This document shows positions 1 to 8,813 of a DNA stretch of 64,000 nucleotides, in pieces. Both the position numbers and the translations under genes were made by a program. Below the pieces are notes generated by a model that was given only the letters and a program-made list of their open reading frames with translations, had not been told where the DNA came from and made no database searches. Numbering within the stretch: the stretch's first letter is position 1; each line of letters begins with the position of its first letter. This DNA comes from Struthio camelus (Eukaryota > Chordata > Aves > Struthioniformes > Struthionidae), in contig NW_027182594.1 of NCBI RefSeq assembly GCF_040807025.1, positions 1-64,000 of the forward strand, given 5' to 3'.

Positions 1-40
1 CCCCCCGGGCCCCCCCCGCAGCCGCCGGTGCCGCCCGCAG

Positions 41-3000
41 GCGACGGAGCTGGGCGAGGCGCCGGTGGCGGCGGCCTGGTCGGAGAAGGGGCAGGTGGAG
101 GTGTTCGACCTGCGGCGGCCGCTGGCGGCGCTGGCCCAGCCCCGGGCGGCCGCCGCCTTCCTGCGGCAGGAACAGGCCGCCCTGGCGCCGCTCTTCGCCT
201 TCGCCGGCCACATGGCCGAAGGCTTCGCCCTCGACTGGTCGCCCACCGTCCCCGGTCAGCGCCGCGGGGGGGGGCTGGGGGGGAGCTCGGGGGGCAGTTG
301 GCGGGCTGGGTGGGGGCTGCGGGGGAGCTCAGGGGGCTGCGGGGGTGCTGGGGGGCAGTTGGGGATGCTGGGGGGAGCTTGGGGGCTGTGGGGGAGCTCG
401 GGGCAGTTGGGGTGCTGGGGGCAGTTGGGGGATGCTGGGGGGAGCTCGGGGGGCAGTTGGGGGGCTGGGTGGGGGCTGCGGGGAGCTCAGGGGGCTGCGG
501 GGGAGCTGGGGGGGCAGTTGGGGGATGCTGGGGGGCAGCTTGGGGGCTGTGGGGGAGCTCGGGGCAGTTGGGGTGCTGGGGGGCAGTTGGGGGATGCTGG
601 GGGGGAGCTCGGGGGGCTGCAGGGGTGCTGGGGGGGAAGTCAGGCTGTGGGGCAGTTGGGCTGGGAGGGTGCTGGGGGGAGTTCAGGGCTGGGGGGGAGC
701 TTGGGGGGCAGTTGGGCTGCAGGGGTGCTGGGGGGCAGTTGGGGGATGCTGGGCAGTTGGGGGGCTGCGGGGGGCTGGGGGGAGCTTGGGGGGAGTTCAG
801 GGGCTGGGGGGGAGCTTGGGGGGCAGTTGGGGGGCTGAGAGAGCAGTTAGGGTGCCAGAGAGTATGGGGGGGCCTGATGGGGGGCTGAAGGGGCAGTTAG
901 GGGGCTGGGAGGGTCCTGGGGGGCAGTTGGGGGGTGCTGGGGGGCAGTTAGAAGAATGGGGGGTGTTGGGGCACTGTTGGGCACCCGAGGTGGTTGGGGG
1001 GGGGGCAATGTGGGGCTGTGAGGTGCTGTGGGGCAGCCAAGGGCGCTGTGTGGGGCTGCAGGGTGCCATGGGGGGGGGCTGTGAGGCACGCGAGGGTGCT
1101 GGGGGGGGGGCCATCGGGGCACTGTGGGGCAGCCAAGGGCGCTGTGTGGGGGGCTGTGGGCTGCGCCGTGGGGCCGGCTGTGGGTCACACCCCCCCCTCA
1201 CCCCCCCCCCCCAGGCCGGCTGCTGTCGGGCGACTGCCGGAGCCGCATCCACCTGTGGGAGCCGCGGGAGGGCGGCGCCTGGGCCGTGGACCAGCGGCCG
1301 CTGCAGGGCCACAGCGGCTCCGTGGAGGATCTGCAGTGGTCGCCCAACGAGCCCTCGGTGCGGGGGGGCGCTGGGGGGCAGCCGTGGGGCTGGGGGGGGC
1401 GCCGGGGGGCAGCCGGGGGGCTGGGGGGGGGCGCCGGGGGGCAGCCGTGGGGCTGGGGGCACTACGGGCTGCTGCAGGGCCACAGCGGCTCCGTGGAGGA
1501 TCTGCAGTGGTCGCCCAACGAGCCCTCGGTGCGGGGGGGGCGCCGGGGGGCTGGGGGGGCGCCGGGGGGCAGCCGTGGGGCTGGGGGGGCAGCTGGGGGG
1601 CAGCCGGGGGGCTGGGGGCACTACGGGCCACAGCGGCTCCGTGGAGGATCTGCAGTGGTCGCCCAACGAGCCCTCGGTGCGGGGGGGGCGCCGTGGGGCT
1701 GGGGGGGGCGCCGGGGGGCAGCCGGGGGGCTGGGGGCACTACGGGCCACAGCGGCTCCGTGGAGGATCTGCAGTGGTCGCCCAACGAGCCCTCGGTGCGG
1801 GGGGGGCGCCAGGGGGCAGCTGTGGGGCTGGGGGGGCAGCCGGGGGGCAGCCGTGGGGCTGGGGGGGCAGCCGGGGGGCTGGGGGCACTACGGGCTGCTG
1901 CAGGGCCACAGCGGCTCCATGGAGGATCTGCAGCGGTCGCCCAACGGTGCGGGGGGGGGGTGCTGTGGGGCAGCTGTGGGGCTGGGGGGGGGGACATGGG
2001 GCTGGGGGGGGGGGCAGGGTGTGGGGCAGCCGTGGGGCTGGGCAGCTGTGAACCGAGGGGTCCCTGGGCTGAGGCTCAGGTGAGCTCGTGTCCCCTTTTC
2101 ACGTCCTTCTCGCTGGTGTCCCCTCTGTGCTCCCCTCTCCCCCCCCGTGTCCCCCCCCTCCCGTGTCCCCCCCGCGTCCCCTCGTGTCCCATGTCCCCCC
2201 CGTGTCCCCCCCGTGTGCCCCCCCCGTGTCCCCCCGTGTCCCATGTCCCCCCCGTGTCCCCCCCGTCCCCGTCTTACGTCCCCGTCTGTGTGTCCCGTCC
2301 CCTCGTGTCCCCCGTGTCCCCTTGTCCTGCTTTTCTCCCCCATCCCTGCCATGTCACCCCCCCACCGTGTCACCCCCCCCCGTGTCCCCCCGTGTCCCCC
2401 CCCCACGCCCCCCCCCAGGTGTTCTGCTCGTGCTCGGCGGACGCCTCGCTGCGCGTGTGGACGTGCGGGCGCCGCCGGGCCGGGCCTGCATGCTGACGGC
2501 CGCCCGGGCCCACGCGGCCGACGTCAACGTGCTCAGCTGGAGCCGCCGCGACCCCTTCGTGCTCAGCGGCGGCGACGACGGCGCCCTGCGCCTCTGGGAC
2601 CTCCGCCTCTTCCGGGTGCGTAGGGCCGCCCCACGGTGCCCCACGGCCGCCCCACGGCGCCCCCCCTGCCCCACGGCTGCCCCACAGCGCCCCACGGCCG
2701 CCCCCCCTGCCCCACGGCCGCACCCCTCACCCGCACCTGTCCCCGTCCCCCCACAGCGCCCTGCGCCTCTGGGACCTCCGCCTCTTCCGGGTGCGTAGGG
2801 CCGCCCCACGGCGCCCCCCTGCCCCACGGCCGCCCCACGGCCGCCCCCCTGCCCCACGGCCGCCCCCCTCACCCGCACCTGTCCCCGTCCCCACCCAGCG
2901 CCCTGCGCCTCTGGGACCTCCGCCTCTTCCGGGTGCGTAGGGCCGCCCCACGGCGCCCCCCTGCCCCACGGCCGCCCCACGGCGCCCCCCTGCCCCACGG

Positions 3001-4340
3001 CCGCCCCCCTCACCCGCACCTGTCCCCGTCCCCCCCAGCGCCCTGCGCCTCTGGGACCTCCGCCTCTTCCGGGTGCGTAGGGCCGCCCCACGGCGCCCCA
3101 CGGCAGCACCCCCTGCCCCACGGCTGCCCCACGGCGCCCCCCCTGCCCCACGGTGCCCCACGGCTGCCCCACGGCCGCCCCCCCTGCCCCACGGTGCCCC
3201 ACGGCCGCCCCACGGCCGCCCCCCCTGCCCCACGGCTGCGCCCCTCACCCACACCTGTCCCCGTCCCTCCACAGCGCCCTGCGCCTCTGGGACCTCCGCC
3301 TCTTCCGGGTGCGTAGGGCCGCCCCACGGCGCCCCACGGCCGCCCCACGGCTGCCCCACGGCCGCCCCCCCTGCCCCACGGCCGCCCCCCTCACCCACAC
3401 CTGTCCCCGTCCCCCCACAGCGCCCTGCGCCTCTGGGACCTCCGCCTCTTCTGGGTGCGTAGGGCCGCCCCACGGCCGCCCCACGGCACCCCCCTGCCCC
3501 ACGGCCGCCCACAGCTGCCCCACGGCCGCCCCCCTCACCCGCACCTGTCCCCGTCCCCCCACAGCGCCCTGCGCCTCTGGGACCTCCGCCTCTTCCGGGT
3601 GCGTAGGGCCGCCCCACGGTGCCCCACGGCGTCCCCCCTGCCCCACGGCTGCCCCCCCTGCCCACGGCCGCCCCCCTGCCCACGGCCGCACCCCTCACCC
3701 GCACCTGTCCCCGTCCCCCCACAGCGCCCTGCACCTCTGGGACCTCCGCCTCTTCCGGGTGTGTAGGGCCCCCCACGGCAGCACCCCCTGCCCCATAGCG
3801 GCACCCCTCATTCCCCCCCAGACCCCTCCCTGTCCCCCCAGGGCACTTCTGGGACCTCCGCTTCTTCTGGGGCACCTGGCTGCCCCACAGCAGCCCCCCC
3901 CCCCATGGCGCTGCCCCCTCCCAGCCCCCTAGAAACCCTGCGACACCCCCACAGGGACCCCCCCTTACCCCACTGACGAGTTGGGGTGCCCCACTGACCC
4001 CCTCCCCCCACAGACGGGCTCCAGCGTGGCCACCTTCAAGCAGCACACGGGCCCCATCACCTCGGTGGAGTGGCACCCCACGGAGAGCGGGGTGCTGGCG
4101 GCGGCCGGGGCCGACGACCTGGTGACGCAGTGGGACCTGGCGGTGGAGCGGGACGCCGGGGACGGGGACGAGGACGGGGACGGGGACGCGGCGGCGCTGG
4201 CGGCGCTGCCCCCGCAGCTGCTCTTCGCCCACCAGGGCAAGACGGAGCCCAAGGAGCTGCACTGGCACCCGCAGTGCCCGGGGCTCCTGCTGGCCACCGG
4301 CCGCGCCGGCCTCGCCGTCTTCCGCACCGTCAGCGTCTGA
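41..4340 (+). CDS. GRWD1: GRWD1, glutamate-rich WD-repeat protein 1 (5' end missing)
   Basis: WD40 protein that acts in ribosome biogenesis and histone/chromatin handling in the nucleus and nucleolus. Four exons are visible: about 41-254, 1215-1357, 2419-2615 and 4014-4340. Landmarks that match the family are WSEKGQVEVF, FAGHMAEGFALDWSP, SVEDLQWSP, DVNVLSWSRRDPF, SGGDDGALRLWDLR, VATFKQH, TSVEWHP, LLFAHQGKTEPKELHWHP and a C-terminus FRTVSV. The acidic N-terminal part lies before the window. All junctions are GT-AG and their phases agree. The third exon is one base short: the frame breaks at about 2459-2461, where a G is missing from the codon after LRVW, and the family sequence resumes in the next frame. 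This looks like a homopolymer sequencing slip. The introns after exons 2 and 3 hold tandem copies of those exon ends, so other splice forms are conceivable. Confidence 0.93.
260..1190. repeat. G-rich minisatellite in GRWD1 intron
   Basis: Irregular tandem repeat of roughly 30-60 bases built on GGGGGCAGTTGGGGGATGCT and GGGGGGAGCTCGGGG. It fills the first visible GRWD1 intron. The long frames crossing it are Gly/Leu-rich repeat translation, not genes. Confidence 0.85.
1299..1945 (+). repeat. Tandem copies of the 3' end of a GRWD1 exon with its splice donor
   Basis: The true exon tail (about 1301-1357, coding LQGHSGSVEDLQWSPNEPS) and its donor GTGCGGGG are followed by four further copies ending at about 1528, 1676, 1794 and 1945. 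The first three are nearly perfect and the last is mutated (CCATGGAGG). They are separated by G-rich spacers. The copies lack a good polypyrimidine tract upstream. Confidence 0.85.
2090..2415. repeat. GTGTCCCC-type C-rich repeat in GRWD1 intron
   Basis: Low-complexity run of CCCCCCGTGTCCC and ATGTCCCC units, ending in the acceptor of the 2419 exon. It may serve as an overlong polypyrimidine tract. Confidence 0.8.
2616..3870 (+). repeat. Array of splice-site-flanked copies of a GRWD1 exon end
   Basis: The last 34 bases of the 2419-2615 exon (coding ALRLWDLRLFR) recur at 2757-2790, 2899-2932, 3039-3072, 3275-3308, 3421-3454, 3565-3598 and 3725-3758, with a decayed copy near 3841-3870. Each intact copy is preceded by an acceptor-like ACCTGTCCCCGTCC...CAG and followed by GTGCGTAGG or GTGTGTAGG, that is, a donor. 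Spacers are CCCCACGGCCGCC repeats. Thirty-four bases is not a multiple of three, so including a single copy in the mRNA would shift the frame. Confidence 0.9.
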
Positions 4341-4578
4341 GCGGGGGGGGGCGCCCCCCCCTTCCTGCCCCCCCACCCCACTCGCTGCCCAAATTGGGGG
4401 GGGGGGCAAATAGTTGCTATGGGGGGAGGTTCCCCCCTTCTCTGCTGGTTCATTGCTGGGGGGGGGGGGTGACTCCTGGAGGGGGGGGCTGATGGGAGTG
4501 ACCCCCCCCCGCAGCGATGGGGCTCCCGGGGGGGGGCAGTGACCCCCCCCCAGCACTCGTCATCATGTCAGTCATGTT

Positions 4579-4587
4579 TTTATTAAA
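4579..4587. promoter_or_regulatory. Overlapping polyadenylation signals of GRWD1 and TSEN34
   Basis: TTTATTAAA reads ATTAAA on the plus strand, about 240 bases after the GRWD1 stop. It reads AATAAA on the minus strand, about 300 bases after the TSEN34 stop. The two genes converge here. Confidence 0.7.
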
Positions 4588-4877
4588 AAAAGAGAAAAAA
4601 AGAGTGAAGCTGATGGGGGGGGTCCAGTTCCTGCCCCACAGATTGGGGGGGGGGAGGGCAGACACCCCCCCCCAACATGCAGCGGGTGGGAGCAGCCCCC
4701 TCCCCATAGCGTGGGGCCGCTGTGGGTCAGCGCAGGCCCCACTGCCGGGGGGGGGGGGGGGCGGCGTCCATGGGGCAGCGCGGAGCAGCAGCGTCGCCGC
4801 CAAGGCGGGTGCTGTGGGTCCAGCCGCCGTGGGTCGCCGGGGGGGGGGTCCGGGCCGCCGTGGGTCGCGGGGGGGGG

Positions 4878-7778
4878 TCAGGGCGGGCCCCACTGCAGCG
4901 AGGTGTAGGCCGGGCCCCCCCCCGCGGGGGCGGCGCACAGCAGCAGCGTCTTGCGCACGTGGGTGCCCAGCCGGGCGGCCGCCACCAGCGCCCCCAGGGC
5001 CAGGGGGGCGCCCGGGGGGGGGCACAGGGCCACGGCCGCCGCGTGGAACCGCTCGGGGGGGCCTGGGGGGCGCGGCGGGGGGGGTCAGGGCTGCCCCACG
5101 GCTGCCCCATAGCGCCCCACGGCTGCCCCCCCCCCCCCCACCACCCCGCAGTGATGCTGCCACCCTGCTGCCACCGCACAGACCTGCTGCGGGGGGGCGG
5201 GGGGGGGAATTGGTCCTGCCCCATAGCACCCCACAGCCTCCCCCTGCCCCATGGCTGCCCCATAGCACCCCACAGCCTCCCCCTGCCCCACAGCTGCCCC
5301 ATAGCACTCCATGACCTCCCCACCCCATAGCGCCCCCCCGCCCTCCACGTGGAACCACTCTCCATCCCGCATTGTCCTCCTCCCCCATGTCCTGCCCCAC
5401 AGCAACCTGCCCCACACGTCCCTCTGCCCCACACGTCCCCCCCACTCCCCAGCAGCCTGCCCCACATCCCCCTGCCCCACACAGTTCCCCTGCTCCACAG
5501 TCCCCTGCCCGAGTGACCTGCCCCACACACCCCCCCCCACCCCACATATCCCTCTGCCCCACTCCCCCGCAGCCGGCCCCACATCTCTCTGCCCCACACA
5601 TTCTCCCTGCTCTGCAGCAGCCTGCCCCACACATCCCCCTGCTCCTGAGCAAAGTGCCCCACATGTCCCCTCCTGCCCCACACATCCTGCTGCCCCATGT
5701 CCCCCCCCCCCCGCTCCCCAGTAGCCTGGCCCATGCACCCCCCCCCCGCCCCACACCCCCTGCCCCACACGCCCCCCTGCCCCACACGCCCCCCAGCGGC
5801 TCACCGGGGTAGACGAGGAAGTCGCCGCCGAACTTGGCGCCGCCGGTGAGGTGGAGGCCGCGGGCCCAGAGGTCGCGGTAGACGCGGTAGCGGCGCTCGT
5901 GCCGGGGGCGGCCGCCGTGGGGCCAGTGGGGGGCCGGGCGGCCCCAGTCCGGGGGGCCGGGGGGCGGCGCCGTCGGGGCCCCCCGCGCCGTGGGGAGCTG
6001 CACCAGCAGCGCCCGGGGGGGCAGCGCCGCCGGGGGGGTGTCTGCGGGGCGGGGGCAGCGCTGGAGGGGCGCCCCACGGCTCCCAGCCCCACGGCTCCCA
6101 GCCCCACAGCTCTGCCCAGCACCCAGCCCCACGGCCCCTCAGCCCTGCCCAGCACCCAGCCCCACAGCACCCAGCCCCACGGCTCCGCCCAACACCTAGC
6201 CCCATGGCCCCCAGCCCCACACCTCCACCCAGCCCCACAGCTCCCACCTCCAGCCCCACACCTCCAGCCCCACACCTCCCCACAGCACCCAGCCCCACAC
6301 CTCTGCCCAGCACCCAGCCCCACGGCCCCCAGCCCCACACCTCTGCCCAGCACCCAGCCCCACAGCCCCCAGCCCCACGGCTCCGCCCGACACCTAGCCC
6401 CATGGCCCCCAGCCCCACACCTCCACCCAGCCCCACAGCTCCCACCTCCAGCCCCACACCTCCAGCCCCACACCTCCCCACAGCCCCCAGCCCCACACCT
6501 CAGCCCAGCACCCAGCCCCACAGCTCCCCATCTCCCCCACAACCCTTCTCCCAGCCCCCCAGCTGCCCCCCAGCCCTATAACACCCAGCCCATCCCCACA
6601 GCACCCAAACAGCTCAGCCCCACGGCAGCCCCCGTCCCCCAGCCCCACGGCAGCCAGCCCCCCCACCTGTGGGGCGCCGGTTGGGGGGCAGGCGCTGCAG
6701 CTGGGCCTGCCGCTGCCCCTCGGCCGCTTCCCGCTGCTCCGCGAAGCTCCGGGCCAGCTCGGCCGCGTAGCGGGCCGCCTCCGCCGCCTGCCGGGGGGTA
6801 GCGCTGCCCCACAGCTGCCCCACGGCCCTGCCCCACCGCCTCACCCCAGCTGCCCCACCGCCTCACCCCCCTGCCCACCCCATAGCTCTAAGCTGACCCT
6901 GCCCCATGGCTCCGCCTGAAGAGCCAGACGCACAGTTCTGCCCCATAGCTCTGCCCCACAACCATGCTCCACAGCCTGCTCTATGCTCTGCCTGGGGCTC
7001 CTGCCCCACAGCTCTGCTCCACCACCCAAACCCAGCTCTGCCCCACAACATGCTCTATGCTCTGCCTGGAGCTCCTGCCCCACAGCTCTGCCCCGTGGCC
7101 CTGCACATGGCTCCTGCCCCACATCGTACCCATAACTCCTGCCCCGATGCAGAGCAGCTCCCCTGCATAACCCCCCCCCCGGAACAGCAACGCAGCCCCA
7201 TAGAACCCCCCCCCCCCAACTGCCGTGGGGCAGGACAGGATCCCCCAGCCCCTCATGGCCCCCCCCAACCCCACTTGCCCCCATCGCTCCCGCTGCCCCA
7301 CAGCTCCCCCCAAAGCTCTTAACATCCCCCCATAGCCGCCATCACCTCTACACCTGCCCCCACCCCCTTATGGCCTCCAACGACCCCCCCCAGCTCCCTC
7401 GGCGCCCCACAGCCCCCCCCCTTACCGGCGGGGGCCCCTCGCCGGGGTCCGGCGGGGGCACCAGGACGGCGGCGCCGGTCTCGGCCAGCAGCCGGGCCTC
7501 CTCGGGCAGCAGCTGCAGGGGCAGGCGGGGGCCGCGGCCGCCGCGCCGCGGGGGGGTCCCCACCAGCACCCCCGAGACGCGGTGCCGCTCCCGCAGCGCC
7601 CGGGCCGCCGCCGCCCCCCACACCAGCACCCGGCCGCGCTGCAGCGCCAGCACCAGCGGCTCCGGGGGGGCCTGCGGGGGGGGGGGGCTCAGCCGGCGGC
7701 GGCGCCGCGGCTCCGGGGGGGCCCGGGAGGCTCCGGGGGGGCCCCGCGGCCGGCGCCGTCCCGCTCCGCCGCCGCCAT
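4878..7778 (-). CDS. TSEN34: TSEN34, tRNA-splicing endonuclease subunit
   Basis: Catalytic subunit of the tRNA-splicing endonuclease, which cuts the 3' splice site of pre-tRNA in the nucleus. Exons on the minus strand run 7426-7671 (or further upstream), 6667-6787, 5805-6041 and 4878-5062, with phases that agree. Matching segments: RVLVWGAAAARALRERHRV and LLPEEARLLAETGA (N-terminal domain), a Glu/Arg/Ala helix (AARYAAELARSFAEQREA), LLVQLPTARG, then the nuclease core RYRVYRDLWARGLHLTGG, KFGGDFLVYPG, RFHAAAVAL, LGTHVRKTLLLC and YTSLQW. The family's catalytic Tyr, His and Lys are present in YRDLW, RFHA and RKTLL. The start is unresolved. A Kozak-like ATGGCGGCGG at 7778 is one frame away from the first domain across a C/G-rich run. 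An in-frame ATG at 7947 would add a long Arg/Pro-rich leader. Confidence 0.9.
5095..5800. repeat. CTGCCCCACA repeat in the last TSEN34 intron
   Basis: Tandem, imperfect CTGCCCCACACGTCCC and CCCCATAGCACCCCACAGC units. No coding evidence is seen on either strand beyond repeat translation. Confidence 0.8.
6062..6660. repeat. CAGCCCCACA repeat with a larger duplicated unit in a TSEN34 intron
   Basis: Short CAGCCCCACAGCACC units are organised into a larger unit. The block around 6205-6290 recurs almost exactly around 6400-6485, about 195 bases later. Confidence 0.8.
6850..7345. repeat. CTGCCCCACAGCTCTG repeat in the first TSEN34 intron
   Basis: Imperfect repeats such as TGCTCTATGCTCTGCCTGG (near 6975 and 7048) are interspersed with CTCCTGCCCCACAGCTCTG. 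Nothing else is recognised. Confidence 0.7.
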
Positions 7779-7974
7779 TTTGAGTCCTTCCCGCCGCCGC
7801 GGAGGCGCCTGGGAGCCGCCGCGCATGCGCGAGGCGCCGCCGCGAGGCATCGTGGGATAGGTCTCCGGGAGGGGGGAAGGGAGGCGGGGCCTCGCGCCGT
7901 GGAAGCTCCGCCCCTTTCTGAAAGCGGCCGCGCCCCTCCGCTTGCACCCCGCTTCGCGGAGGATGATGGGAAAC

Positions 7975-8400
7975 CGCCCCTTAAAGGGGCAACGTCTACC
8001 CCCCTCCACCCGCGCGGGAGAGGCCGCCGCGGTGCCCCAATCCCTGATGCAGGATCCTCTTAAAGGGGCCGCGTCCCCCTTAAGTAGGCCCCACCCCCCC
8101 CGACCTTTAAAGGAGCCGCGCCGTCCCGCGCTAGGGTGGACCCCCCCCCCGCCAGATATATACAAGTGGTTTCTTAAAGGGGCCGCAACCCTTTCATGTT
8201 AAATGTTCCCCCTCCCCAAAACCATTTAAAGGGGGCGCCCCATCCCACCCTAAAAGGACCCCTCCCCCGCTGACTCTTAAAGCCCCCGTAGCAAATCACC
8301 CCCCCAAAAAGAGCCTCCCCAAAACCCATTGCCCCTCAAAGCCCCCAATAGCCGATACCCCTTTAAAGCCCCCCCCCGCAATCACTCATTTTAAGGGGCT
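7975..8400. repeat. Cluster of TTAAAGGGGC motifs between TSEN34 and MBOAT7
   Basis: About eight copies of (C/T)TTAAAGGGGC or close variants lie near 7980, 8058, 8104, 8172, 8223, 8276, 8360 and 8390. Several are followed by CGCG or CGCC. They sit in the roughly 1 kb region between the two divergent genes, which also acts as their promoter zone. A diverged tandem repeat of about 50-80 bases is the simplest reading. Confidence 0.6.
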
Positions 8401-8813
8401 GCGGCGCAGCATCAAGCCAAACATCCCTACAATTTACACCCCCCCCAACAAAGTCTCTATGACCCCCCCATCACACCCCCTGCATTAACCCCCCCTGGGG
8501 GAGGGGGCGGAATCCAGGTACCTCGGGGTCCCCCATGGCCCGGCGGCTGCGGCCGCTCCCACGCGCCTCTCGCTGCCGCCCCCCCCCCCAAACCGCCCTC
8601 CTCCGTAGGGGGGCGTGGCCTCGTCGTAGCCCCGCCCCGAGTAGGCGGGGCCCCGCCCCTCCGCCGGCACAGCCGGGTGCGCGCTGCACCCAGGAGTCCG
8701 GGAAGCCGGTGACACCTCCCCTCCCCCCCCCCACACCTTCCAGGGGACCCAGGCGTCCGGGACAGCACCCCCCCCCCCCAAAGTGGGGAGGGGGCCCAGG
8801 CGTCCGGGCCGCC

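Noticed and set aside
2616-3870. Reading the GRWD1 exon-end copies as additional WD repeats
   Set aside because: Each copy is only 34 bases with intron-like spacers and not a multiple of three. The normal protein is complete without them.
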